A stretch of DNA of 64,000 nucleotides from the NCBI RefSeq assembly GCF_017641085.1, contig NZ_JAEPPI010000002.1, positions 248,001-312,000 on the forward strand, read 5' to 3'. The notes beneath the pieces are model-generated. The model worked only from the letters and a program-made list of their open reading frames with translations. It made no database searches and was not told where the DNA came from. Each line of letters begins with the position of its first letter. Within the stretch, counting starts at the first letter, position 1. The position numbers and the translations under genes are program-made. The DNA comes from Gracilimonas sp. (lineage in GTDB: Bacteria > Bacteroidota > Rhodothermia > Balneolales > Balneolaceae). Of the stretch, positions 25,002 through 32,888 are shown in pieces.

Positions 25002-25034
25002 ATTGCAGGAACTTTCCCGGATGAAGTATCTTTG
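25002..25034 (+). promoter_or_regulatory. Possible Bacteroidota-type promoter
   Basis: ATTG (25002-25005), 21 bases, TATCTTTG (25027-25034) fits the TTG / TAnnTTTG pattern upstream of the barrel-protein gene. It would give a leader of about 25 bases. Confidence 0.5.
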
Positions 25035-25067
25035 AATCACTGAACTCTCTAAAATTCAACCTGATTA

Positions 25068-25841
25068 ATGCTTCGATTTTTCCAATTCTCCATTCTGTCT
25101 CTTTTTCTGATCATGATTTCACCTTCGGCTCTTCAGGCTCAATTACTAAATGTAGAAAGCGTTCGGTCTGATGCCGATTCTGCCGGTTGGTACGGGCAGC
25201 TTAATTTTAACTTATCCCTGAGCCAGTATAACGACCGTGTGCTTCAGTTTACCAACAAAGCTAACCTCTCCTATTTTTCTGACCATCACGCATACCTGTT
25301 CCTGAACAATCTGAAGCTGGTTAACCTGGATGGCGCTTCCGTCATAAGCAGCGGATACAGTCACCTACGCTCTACTTTTAATCGGGAGAACCGTTTTTCA
25401 CCTGAAGTGTTTTTCCAATATCAGTACAACAATAACCTGGGACTTCAGAATCGTTTTTTGGGCGGAGCCGGATTTCGATACACGCTGTTTGATGGGGAAA
25501 ACTGGACAGGGAGCTTTTCAACCGGACTGATGGCTGAGTACGAACAATGGCAGGAGGACCGTGCGCCGGCTATCGACAACAGGTTCATCAAAAGCACCAG
25601 TAATCTATCCCTTCGGGGAAATCTCAACTCCCAAACCACCTTCCTGCTGATCGGTTATTACCAGGCCCGCCCCAATCAGTTTTTTCAGGCCCGGTCTATT
25701 CTGGAAACGCAGCTTCAGGTTAAAATCACCCGGCGCATTTCAATGAGTGTGCAGTTCTCGGCCGCTTATGATGCCGACCCGGTCATCGATATCCCCAACT
25801 GGACGTATGAACTCAGCAACGGGCTGATCATCAAACTTTGA
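25068..25841 (+). CDS. DUF481-family outer-membrane beta-barrel protein
   Basis: A 257-residue protein with a signal peptide ending ALQAQ. It then has a series of alternating hydrophobic strands with aromatic ends (for example WYGQLNFNLSLSQYND, YSHLRSTFNREN, FQYQYNNNLGLQNRFLGGAG) and a C-terminal strand ending in a hydrophobic residue. This is the pattern of DUF481/YdiY-like outer-membrane barrels, including the GAGFRYTLFD motif. The transported or bound ligand is unknown. The gene is monocistronic. Confidence 0.75.
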   Translation: MLRFFQFSILSLFLIMISPSALQAQLLNVESVRSDADSAGWYGQLNFNLSLSQYNDRVLQFTNKANLSYFSDHHAYLFLNNLKLVNLDGASVISSGYSHLRSTFNRENRFSPEVFFQYQYNNNLGLQNRFLGGAGFRYTLFDGENWTGSFSTGLMAEYEQWQEDRAPAIDNRFIKSTSNLSLRGNLNSQTTFLLIGYYQARPNQFFQARSILETQLQVKITRRISMSVQFSAAYDADPVIDIPNWTYELSNGLIIKL

Positions 25842-25932
25842 CGGCTTTCTGGTTTTTGGTCTTTTTCCCCAATGGAAAGTGATTACACAGGAGCATAAAA
25901 TGAAGGAATCAAAAATTCTTAAAGGATGACGC

Positions 25933-26152
25933 AAAATAGCTCCGCCCTTCAGGGCGGGGTAGAATAAGAGAAAGAACCAAGCTTCGCCCCATTATTGATA
26001 AAAGCTAAAGCTGCCTCCGAAGCTTTGGCAAACCGTTCTATAAAAAGATGGTGAGCCCAACCCTGCGGAAACAACTGGGCTCCTAACCTATAGATACTTG
26101 GGTTTTCTCTTTTTGATTTCAATTCCCCGCCCTGAAGGATGGGGCTATTTAT
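25933..26152. mobile_element. MITE-like element with palindromic inverted ends
   Basis: The left end (25934-25960), AAATAGCTCCGCCCTTCAGG plus GCGGGG, and the right end (26125-26150), CCCCGCCCTGAAGG followed by ATGGGGCTATTT, are inverted copies of each other. Each can also fold on itself. The roughly 170 bp between contains a further stem (GAGCCCA at 26053 with TGGGCTC ending 26082) and no plausible gene. The layout resembles small non-autonomous elements moved by IS200/REP-type transposases, but no transposase is in the window. An open minus-strand frame through it is judged fortuitous. Confidence 0.5.
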
Positions 26153-26213
26153 TTTTGATTCGTAAAGGATCGGAGAACTTGTGAAAGAGCTGAGCGGACT
26201 AAAACAACGAGAA
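26153..26213. other. Spacer with no recognised feature
   Basis: A short stretch between the MITE-like element and the first AACCTCCAAGCGTCC hairpin. No gene, promoter or repeat was seen. Confidence 0.3.
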
Positions 26214-26249
26214 GAACCTCCAAGCGTCCGAAGGACCTTGGAGCGTTCG
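26214..26249. repeat. AACCTCCAAGCGTCCG hairpin repeat, copy A
   Basis: The stem CTCCAAG pairs with CTTGGAG around GCGTCCGAAGGAC. It is similar in sequence to copies at 26281-26307 and 40856-40888, both in opposite orientation. Confidence 0.55.
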
Positions 26250-26280
26250 CTATAATTAGGGGCACATTCCCACAACGCTT

Positions 26281-26307
26281 CCAGGACCTAGCGGACGCTG
26301 AAAGGTT
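26281..26307. repeat. AACCTCCAAGCGTCCG hairpin repeat, copy B (inverted)
   Basis: Reverse complement AACCTTTCAGCGTCCGCTAG followed by GTCCTGG. It matches copy A with a few differences and lies 31 bp from it in opposite orientation. Together they form a larger inverted pair upstream of the YheT-like hydrolase. Confidence 0.5.
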
Positions 26308-26365
26308 ACTCCGGTTGAGCTTGGTTTTGACTTAATTTGTTAATATTCAAAAAGAAGATTGTTCT

Positions 26366-27319
26366 TCAAGAATGACCCAGCCATTGCAATATCACCCGGA
26401 ACAGCCAGTCTTTGGGAGAGCTTAAAAAACCGACATGACCGCCTTCATCCGTAAAGCAGGTTCGGATATAGGAATTAGCCTCCATCACGCCAAAAGGAGC
26501 AAACTCGAACGGACAAAGCGTATCTTCTTTGCTGTGAATAACCAGCAGGTCGGTTTTCACATCACCATAAAAATGCTTGCTCGAACATTGATGGTAATAG
26601 TCGTCGGCATCCTTAAACCCGTGCAGCTTGGCGGTCACCTGATCATCAAATTCATAAACCGAGGAACCGTTGAATTCCGGCATCTCCATTTTTTGCCGCT
26701 TCTTTTCCAGCTTCTGCACCAGCGTGTTCAAAAAATTAATTTCGTAAAGGCGGTTAAATCCCTGGTTCAGCCTCAGCGACCCTTCCTTCAAATCGTAGGG
26801 AGGAGAGACGGCAGCTGCCCGCTCAACCCGGCTTTGATTTCCCTCTTCACCCAGGTATTTGACCAGCGCATTTCCACCCAGCGAGAAACCCACCGCATAA
26901 ATATCTTTATTGGGAAAGGTGTCCGAAATCCACTTAAAAAACGTTCGGTAATCTTCGGTTTCCCCGGAATGATAGAATCTCGGGCGGTTATTCATTCGCT
27001 CCCCGCATCCCCGAAAATTTAATGCTGCAGATGAAAACCCCGCCTCTTTTAACTCTGACATCAGGTTGGCGATGTAGTAGCGGTCGGTAGATCCTTCCAG
27101 GCCATGAAACAGCGCCACTACCGGTTTGTCTGTATCCTGAATGCAGGTATCCACTTCCAGAAAATCCCCATCGGGAGTGTCGATCTCCATTCGCTGATGC
27201 GGTGGCTTTTTAACTTTCGAAAACTGTGAAGCCACAATGGTATGCACATGCACATTCCACGCCCACCAGGCAGGCTTAAACGGCTCAAGGGAGATGCTCT
27301 TCTTTTTTTGTTCAGGCAT
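26366..27319 (-). CDS. YheT-family alpha/beta hydrolase
   Basis: A 317-residue cytoplasmic alpha/beta hydrolase of the YheT/EMB8 family, esterases of unknown physiological substrate. Family marks are the N-terminal NVHVHTIVASQF, VALFHGLEGSTDRYY (oxyanion region), NFRGCGE, and the nucleophile elbow GFSLGGNALVKYLGE. The ATG at 27319 is preferred. An upstream Met at 27385 adds 22 residues without similarity. The gene is divergent from the plsC-like gene, with about 100 bp between the starts. Confidence 0.85.
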   Translation of the reverse strand: MPEQKKKSISLEPFKPAWWAWNVHVHTIVASQFSKVKKPPHQRMEIDTPDGDFLEVDTCIQDTDKPVVALFHGLEGSTDRYYIANLMSELKEAGFSSAALNFRGCGERMNNRPRFYHSGETEDYRTFFKWISDTFPNKDIYAVGFSLGGNALVKYLGEEGNQSRVERAAAVSPPYDLKEGSLRLNQGFNRLYEINFLNTLVQKLEKKRQKMEMPEFNGSSVYEFDDQVTAKLHGFKDADDYYHQCSSKHFYGDVKTDLLVIHSKEDTLCPFEFAPFGVMEANSYIRTCFTDEGGHVGFLSSPKDWLFRVILQWLGHS

Positions 27320-27423
27320 GATGAATGATTTCCCGGCAAAACTATACAGAAATGAGGACGGATTCCATTTCCGATTTTCAGTCAACCCCAGCTTACCCTA
27401 TATTCGGACTCAAATTTATTCCT

Positions 27424-28167
27424 ATGGCAACATCCCTCACACCAATAGAATACATACGAAGCGTTTTGGCCATTGTGGTATTCTTTATCATGTTTGCCAT
27501 TTCCACGCCGCTGATTGCCCTTTTGCTGCTGTTCTCTTTGGGGAAGGCAACGAATTTTGTGGTAGAAAAATTTGGCCCTTTTATCGCTTACCCGGTTTTA
27601 TGGACACTCGGCATCAGTTTCAATGTCGTCCAGCATGGGGAACCGGTTGAACCACCGGTGATTTACACCATCAACCACAGCTCCACACTCGATCTGGTGA
27701 CTATGATTGCCCTCGGACTTCCCCACATCCGTTTTGTAGCGAAATGGGAGCTACAGTACAATCCGCTGTTTTTTATTGTAGGAAGACTGACCGGACAGGT
27801 ATTCATTCAGCGCCAAAAAAGCGAAAAAGCCATCAAGCGCATCCAAAGTGCCTACGATCGGCTTAAAAGGGATAAACTTTCCATTATGGTTGCCCCCGAA
27901 GGTTCACGAAAACATCCCGGTGTCATAGGTCCGTTTAAAAAGGGAGCTTTTCACATGGCTATTAACCTGGGCTTTCCCATTGTCCCCATCTACTTTGACG
28001 GGAATCAGGAGCTGAGTCTTGGCGGTTCTTTGCTGTCCAAAAGCGGAACTATTAATGCACACATTCACAAACCGGTGGATACTTCTGACTGGAAGCGGGA
28101 AACACTTCATGAGCATATTGACGAGGTCAGAAATATGTACTTCGAATGGGCCGGAGTGGAAGAGTAG
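27424..28167 (+). CDS. plsC: 1-acyl-sn-glycerol-3-phosphate acyltransferase (PlsC family)
   Basis: PlsC transfers an acyl chain to lysophosphatidic acid to make phosphatidic acid at the inner membrane. The 247-residue product has one or two N-terminal hydrophobic segments. It then has the acyltransferase blocks NHSSTLD (the HxxxxD catalytic pair), FIQRQKS, and VAPEGSRKHPG with the EGSR phosphate-binding motif, followed by PIVPIYFDG. The start is ATG 27424; a longer frame overlaps the divergent gene's promoter region. Its stop lies immediately beside the convergent egtD stop. Several PlsC-like enzymes usually exist per genome, so substrate choice is uncertain. Confidence 0.88.
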   Translation: MATSLTPIEYIRSVLAIVVFFIMFAISTPLIALLLLFSLGKATNFVVEKFGPFIAYPVLWTLGISFNVVQHGEPVEPPVIYTINHSSTLDLVTMIALGLPHIRFVAKWELQYNPLFFIVGRLTGQVFIQRQKSEKAIKRIQSAYDRLKRDKLSIMVAPEGSRKHPGVIGPFKKGAFHMAINLGFPIVPIYFDGNQELSLGGSLLSKSGTINAHIHKPVDTSDWKRETLHEHIDEVRNMYFEWAGVEE

Positions 28168-29103
28168 CTATTTCGGCTCCAGGTACTGAAGGCTGAACCA
28201 ATCTTTTTCATCGGTCCATACTTTCTTCACTTCAAACCAGGGAGATACAATTTCGCCAAACTCCTCCAGGGTGTATTTATGAGAGTTTTCGGTGTGAATG
28301 CATTCACCTTCCCTGAAAGAAATGCACGTTCCGTTGACTTCCACCTCATGATCTTCCTTGCAAACCAAATGCATTTCGATGCGGCTTTCTTCTTCATTCC
28401 AAATCGCTTTGTGATCGAACAGGTCCGGATCAAAATCGGTGCCTAATTCCCGGTTTATATGCCGGAGAATATTCTTGTTGAATGCAGCCGTTACCCCTTT
28501 CGAATCGTTATAAGCGGCAAGCAGAACATCAATCTCTTTTTTAAGATCAACTCCAATCAGAAAAGCTCCTTCCCGGCCAACAATATCAGCAACCACACTG
28601 AGAAATCGATCTACGGTGTCTCTCTTAAAATTCCCAATGGTCGATCCCGGGAAAAAAACCACCTTTCTCCCCTCAGGTAATGAATCGGGAAAGTCTATGG
28701 AATGGGTGTAATCTGCCTGCAGCGGCTCGATGGTGATTTCCGGAAATGCTTTTTGCAACTCGGATGCTACGCTAAACAGATAGTCGCCGGAAATATCGAT
28801 GGGAATGTAGCCGGCTATATTGTTCAGGCCTTTCAGCAAGATCCGGGTTTTATCACTGCTTCCGCTGCCCGGCTCAATCAAAATAACTTCATCGCCCAAA
28901 AAGCACCCGATTTCCTCTACGTTCTGCTTCAGGATATCCCGTTCTGTCCGCGTTGGATAATATTCCTCCAGCTCCGTAATCTCATCAAATAGTTTTGAGC
29001 CTCTTTCATCATAAAAATATTTACTGGGCAGTGATTTCTGAGGCCCGGTCAATCCATACAGCACTTCATCCCGCATAGATTTCCGCTCTTTAACTTTGGT
29101 CAT
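28168..29103 (-). CDS. egtD: L-histidine N-alpha-methyltransferase (EgtD family)
   Basis: EgtD trimethylates histidine to hercynine with S-adenosylmethionine, the first step of ergothioneine synthesis. The 311-residue product shows the family's SLPSKYFYDERGSKLFDEI start, TRTERDIL, the SAM motif IEPGSGSSDKTR, YIPIDISG, and VVFFPGSTIGNF. Length is typical. It follows egtB by 73 bp on the same strand, so the pair is likely an operon. egtA, egtC and egtE are not here, as in many non-actinobacterial producers. Confidence 0.92.
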   Translation of the reverse strand: MTKVKERKSMRDEVLYGLTGPQKSLPSKYFYDERGSKLFDEITELEEYYPTRTERDILKQNVEEIGCFLGDEVILIEPGSGSSDKTRILLKGLNNIAGYIPIDISGDYLFSVASELQKAFPEITIEPLQADYTHSIDFPDSLPEGRKVVFFPGSTIGNFKRDTVDRFLSVVADIVGREGAFLIGVDLKKEIDVLLAAYNDSKGVTAAFNKNILRHINRELGTDFDPDLFDHKAIWNEEESRIEMHLVCKEDHEVEVNGTCISFREGECIHTENSHKYTLEEFGEIVSPWFEVKKVWTDEKDWFSLQYLEPK

Positions 29104-29176
29104 TTATTTCTGTAGCTGTTTCTCTGATACATTCCTCTAACAGATGTCTCAATCCAATCATTTATTACGGAGCAAT

Positions 29177-30469
29177 TTATTTTGCAAGCCGGATTCCGCT
29201 AAACTGCCAGCGGGCATCCGCATGGAAAAAATTTCGGTAAGTCTTACGGATATGGGTTTGAGAAGTGGCACACGATCCGCCTCTTAACACATATTGATTG
29301 GCCATGAATTTCCCGTTGTATTCCCCAAGTGCACCCGGCAGTGGTTTGTAGTTGGGATAGGGAGCATACGCACTCATCGTCCATTCCCATACATCTCCAT
29401 ACATCTGCTTCAGCTTTTCAGGAGAGTTTTCCGGAGCTGTGGGATGAAAGTTTCCGTCTTCCACAAAGTTGCCTTTTACCGGCAAATCTCCGCAAGCATG
29501 TTCCCATTCCTGTTCGGTGGGTAAGCGGACTCCCTTCCAGCGGGCAAAGGCATCTGCTTCGTAATAGCTGACATGGGTAACCGGTTCATTCGGGTCAACC
29601 TCCCGGGCCCCGGTCAAGGTAAATTGCATCCAATTGCCCTCCCGCTGAAACCAATACAGCGGAGCCTTCCACTCATTATTTTTTACGGCCGACCATCCCT
29701 CATCCAGCCATAACTCAGACCGTGAATAACCACCGTCGTTCATAAACTCCAGGTACTCGCCGTTGGTGATGAGCCGGTCGGCCAGTTCAAAATCCTGTAC
29801 CAGTGTTCGATGCCTCGGGTGTTCGTTATCATAGGTAAATTCTCCGCCGGCGTTACCCACCTCAGTAACCTGCTCTTCGAACGGAACCCAGATGATGGGT
29901 TCGGCTTCCGGCAGCGGCTTATGATCTCCTTCCCGGTATTTCGGCAACAGCGGATTCTGCCCAAGCATATACTTCAGATCCGTCAGTATAAGTTCCTGAT
30001 GCTGCTGCTCGTGATGAATACCAATTTCAATAACTTTCGCCGCTTCCTTCCAGGTTTTTTCTGAAGCCGACTCAATAAACTCTTCCAGCTGTTCATTCAC
30101 ATACTGCCGGTATTCGAACACTTCCTTAACGGTTGGGCGTGACAATACTCCACGTTTGGCCCGCGTAAACGGAACCCCGGTTTGCAGGTAATAGGAGTTA
30201 AAGAAGTAGGCGTATTGGGGGTGAAGGCTTTCAAAATCCTCATCAAACTTTTCGAGTACAAAGGTTTCGAAAAACCAGCTGGTGTGGGCCAGGTGCCATT
30301 TGGTGGGGCTGGCAAACTCCGAAGCCTGGATCACAAAATCCTCTACTTCCAGAGGCTCGCATAGGTACAGGCTAAAAGACCGGACGGTTTTAAAATGCTG
30401 TAGAAGGTGGGCTTTGGAAAGGCGGGAATCAGTGCTCTCTGATATAGATTCCTGGGTAGTTGTAGTCAT
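29177..30469 (-). CDS. egtB: Hercynine oxygenase, sulfoxide synthase (EgtB family)
   Basis: EgtB is a non-haem iron enzyme that joins hercynine to a thiol (gamma-glutamylcysteine or cysteine) with O2. The 430-residue product has an N-terminal DinB-like helical domain with the iron ligands HEQQHQE (H153, H157, within HxxxHxE) and an upstream His in WHLAHTSWFFETF. A C-terminal formylglycine-generating-enzyme-like domain (about 205-430) has RLPTEQEWEHAC, DVWEWTMSAY and LRGGSCAT. It is transcribed ahead of egtD. Which thiol donor it uses cannot be read safely from sequence. Confidence 0.92.
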   Translation of the reverse strand: MTTTTQESISESTDSRLSKAHLLQHFKTVRSFSLYLCEPLEVEDFVIQASEFASPTKWHLAHTSWFFETFVLEKFDEDFESLHPQYAYFFNSYYLQTGVPFTRAKRGVLSRPTVKEVFEYRQYVNEQLEEFIESASEKTWKEAAKVIEIGIHHEQQHQELILTDLKYMLGQNPLLPKYREGDHKPLPEAEPIIWVPFEEQVTEVGNAGGEFTYDNEHPRHRTLVQDFELADRLITNGEYLEFMNDGGYSRSELWLDEGWSAVKNNEWKAPLYWFQREGNWMQFTLTGAREVDPNEPVTHVSYYEADAFARWKGVRLPTEQEWEHACGDLPVKGNFVEDGNFHPTAPENSPEKLKQMYGDVWEWTMSAYAPYPNYKPLPGALGEYNGKFMANQYVLRGGSCATSQTHIRKTYRNFFHADARWQFSGIRLAK

Positions 30470-30539
30470 CGCTAATACGTGTTCTGTTCGGCTTTACAGA
30501 ATTTAGCGAATGAAAACGAAAGCCAAAATTTTAGTTTTA

Positions 30540-30791
30540 TTACTTATCGCGATAAAAATAAATCTTCTTATTGTCTGCGTCCCTTCGGCTTTTCACCTTA
30601 AAATCATTCTTCTTTCCAAATTGATAAACGGCCGTCCTCATGGAGTTGATGTTCTTCTCGTTCGTATAACTGACTTCTACCGCCTGTCCGCCGGGCTTCA
30701 GCTTTTCAATGGCGTCCAGCAGTGGCTTGAATTTCGAGGTTCTTTTCTTAGACGACTTTACATTCGATCGTTTTACAAATTTAATATCCAT
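30540..30791 (-). CDS. Small basic hypothetical protein
   Basis: An 83-residue, strongly basic protein (KRSNVKSSKKRTSKFKPLL start, KVKSRRDADNKKIYFYRDK end) without membrane segments. Its alternating strand/helix pattern with many Lys/Arg suggests nucleic-acid binding, but no family was recognised. It ends 70 bp before egtB on the same strand. Confidence 0.65.
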   Translation of the reverse strand: MDIKFVKRSNVKSSKKRTSKFKPLLDAIEKLKPGGQAVEVSYTNEKNINSMRTAVYQFGKKNDFKVKSRRDADNKKIYFYRDK

Positions 30792-31007
30792 GAGTGATCC
30801 GCTTTTTTAAAAATATCTATACAAATAATTATAATGATTTATTCGGATAGATAGAATTCCACTTTTCACATCTCTGTAAATTTCATCTGTTTTTTGAAAT
30901 TATTTTTTAGTTCACTTCACTTTCTACTTAAAAAACAATTCAGAATCTTATCTTTTTTAATTCGACCCAAGCGATTTTGTCAGGATGTTTAAATGATTCT
31001 TACATCC

Positions 31008-31040
31008 AAAAAAAGGAGGCTACTTTGGGCCTCCTTTTTA
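31008..31040 (-). terminator. Rho-independent terminator of the metzincin gene
   Basis: On the minus strand AAAAGGAGGC, CCAAAGTA loop, GCCTCCTTTTTTT, a stem of about 10 bp with a T-run. It starts 20 bp after the stop of the upstream metalloprotease gene. The rest of the 30792-31059 gap is A+T-rich without visible features. Confidence 0.85.
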
Positions 31041-31059
31041 TATCATAATTTTATGAAGA

Positions 31060-32052
31060 TTAGTTATTTGGCCACTCAGCCCAGTTACTGCAGTGTCCTC
31101 CTTTATCTGTTCCTTTCAGTTCTCTTTGAGGTCCGGTATAACCTGCGTTCATTACGGCTAATGGAGCAGCTTTAAACTTGCCGTTTTTTGTGATAAACAA
31201 TTTACCAAAATGGGCCTGACTTAATCCATGACCTGCTTCATGAAGAGCAACTGTTTCAAGGTCAACACCAGAACCATCATTAGTCCATGCATAATTTGGA
31301 TCGTAATAGATCTCTCTGAAGGCCACATCACTTTTTCCATTGTTATCTATATCAGTAGGGCCGTCAGGTCCAACAAATACTAAAGTAAATGCAACTCCTA
31401 AAATACCTCCCCCAAAATTAATGTCTCTGAAGCCGGCATGCTGTACATCTGCAAACACAAATGGACTGCCACCTAATCCATTCAGAAAGGCGATGTAACC
31501 TATATCAAGGCCAAAATCAGCATTTTGTGAAAGTGAAAGATCAGAGCATGACTGCGAATCCCATGTTCCCATTGCACTTTGAATGGAATTAGTGGCAGCC
31601 GCAGCAGTTAACCCGCCAAAGAATGGTACCGCATCTCCGGTTTGGTCAATTGCGTATGTGATATCATCATTCGCTAACGGAATCGGGCCGTTATTGCTCC
31701 AGGTTCTTCTTGCGTCATTAGGTACAAAATCTGCACCAAGCTGTTTGTTACCAACATCTTTGGCGATAACAGTATTTCCAACTTCTCCGCTACCTTCTGC
31801 TGTTATATACTCAGCCATAAGTACACGATAGTTCTGTTCCTTAATGGCCATATACTCATTCATTGAATCCATGATATCAGCAAGGCTGACTTCATCACTC
31901 AATGTTTGCCCCGAGTTGTTAAGGGCTTTTCCCTTATAAGTTATGGGCGGTTCATCCAGCGAGTTTTTTGGTTCAGTGACCTGATTTTCACATCCTACAA
32001 ATGCCATAGACATAATTAGGGTCATTGCAAGTAAATTGATCGATCTTTTCAT
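31060..32052 (-). CDS. Metzincin-like zinc metalloprotease lipoprotein
   Basis: A 330-residue protein with lipobox AFVGC (Cys 21). Residues of about 30-165 are a helical region of unknown family. The C-terminal part carries the zinc motif HEAGHGLSQAH (H271, E272, H275, H281). About 20 residues later VMNAGY (Met301) fits the Met-turn of metzincins. DNNGKSDVAFREIYYD upstream resembles the strand region of matrixin-type (M10-like) proteases. Secreted and lipid-anchored proteolysis is inferred. No inhibitor propeptide with a Cys switch was recognised. Confidence 0.8.
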   Translation of the reverse strand: MKRSINLLAMTLIMSMAFVGCENQVTEPKNSLDEPPITYKGKALNNSGQTLSDEVSLADIMDSMNEYMAIKEQNYRVLMAEYITAEGSGEVGNTVIAKDVGNKQLGADFVPNDARRTWSNNGPIPLANDDITYAIDQTGDAVPFFGGLTAAAATNSIQSAMGTWDSQSCSDLSLSQNADFGLDIGYIAFLNGLGGSPFVFADVQHAGFRDINFGGGILGVAFTLVFVGPDGPTDIDNNGKSDVAFREIYYDPNYAWTNDGSGVDLETVALHEAGHGLSQAHFGKLFITKNGKFKAAPLAVMNAGYTGPQRELKGTDKGGHCSNWAEWPNN

Positions 32053-32442
32053 TTTGATCCCCGTTAGGTTATTTTTTTAAACCCATCATTAATTTGATTT
32101 TCAAATCATGAAGACTACAGTAAGACCCAATTTAATCGCTTACCTCTTATAGTCAATGGTGGCCCTAAATTCTAATGTTTGCTTAAAGCTACAAACAATC
32201 ACAAATCCTGGTAGGAGGAAGACATAGATGTATGGAGCTCTATGCCATTTCGTGATATTTGAGGATGAAAAGAATGGCTAAAACAAAAATGTTTCCCTCA
32301 TGTGAGTAAGCGAACATAAGCTAATCAATAGGACTAATCACTGGGCTTGTTATTTGTCCTATAACTCACTGATATATAATTTGATAAGTTAAATCTTGAT
32401 GGCTAAAATCAGCTTATAAAATGGAAAACAAAATCACTTCAA
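32053..32442. other. A+T-rich intergenic region
   Basis: A 390-bp gap between the metzincin (minus) and the BRCT-like gene (plus). The only notable site is AGGAGG at 32213-32218 in front of an ATG at 32228 opening a 17-codon frame (stop at 32281). This could be a leader peptide or a gene remnant but cannot be shown. Promoters for both flanking genes must lie here; none was clear. Confidence 0.4.
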
Positions 32443-32877
32443 ATGGAAGCAAAAAAGAGGCTAATCAATATTATAAAGGATAGCACTGATGAGGTTAATA
32501 ATTCAAAGCTATCGAACCCGTTCTACGGAAAAAAGATATTCTTTAGCGATAATTGTACTGGTCCTAAGATAAATCGAACTACTTTAATTGGTTACATAGG
32601 AGCTACATCTGGAACAAACAAAGAGCTCAGTAAGGATATAGATTATTGTGTAATTCCTAAGAGTGTTTATTCGAATTTATTAGATGGGAATGTTGATAGT
32701 ATCACAGAGAATATAATTTCACTGATACATAATAAATCTGATAAAAAATCTAAGCCAAAAAATACGATACCTGAAACAAGGATAATTACAGAGAATACCC
32801 TCTTTTCACTAGTTTATAGATTTGTAAAAAATGATCCTGTAAAGATGAAACATTATAATAAGCTCCATATTAGCTAG
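32443..32877 (+). CDS. Hypothetical protein with BRCT-like segment
   Basis: A 144-residue basic protein. Residues of about 28-82 (GKKIFFSDNCTGPKINRTTL, YIGATSG, DIDYCVIPKS) follow the layout of a BRCT domain: a first strand after GKK, a helix, a Gly-containing turn, then a strand resembling the xDYLVV of BRCT domains. The likeness is remote. The gene lies 11 bp upstream of an exonuclease that itself ends in a BRCT domain, on the same strand, so they probably form one operon. DNA is clearly more A+T-rich than the flanking core genes, which suggests acquisition by transfer. Confidence 0.6.
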   Translation: MEAKKRLINIIKDSTDEVNNSKLSNPFYGKKIFFSDNCTGPKINRTTLIGYIGATSGTNKELSKDIDYCVIPKSVYSNLLDGNVDSITENIISLIHNKSDKKSKPKNTIPETRIITENTLFSLVYRFVKNDPVKMKHYNKLHIS

Positions 32878-32888
32878 AATTAAAAATT

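Noticed and set aside
25949-26275. Open minus-strand frame of about 108 codons
   Set aside because: It runs across the inverted end of the MITE-like element and the first hairpin repeat, has no ribosome binding site, and its composition is not protein-like.
32228-32281. 17-codon frame preceded by AGGAGG
   Set aside because: Too short to support as a gene or leader peptide; kept only as a remark on the intergenic region.
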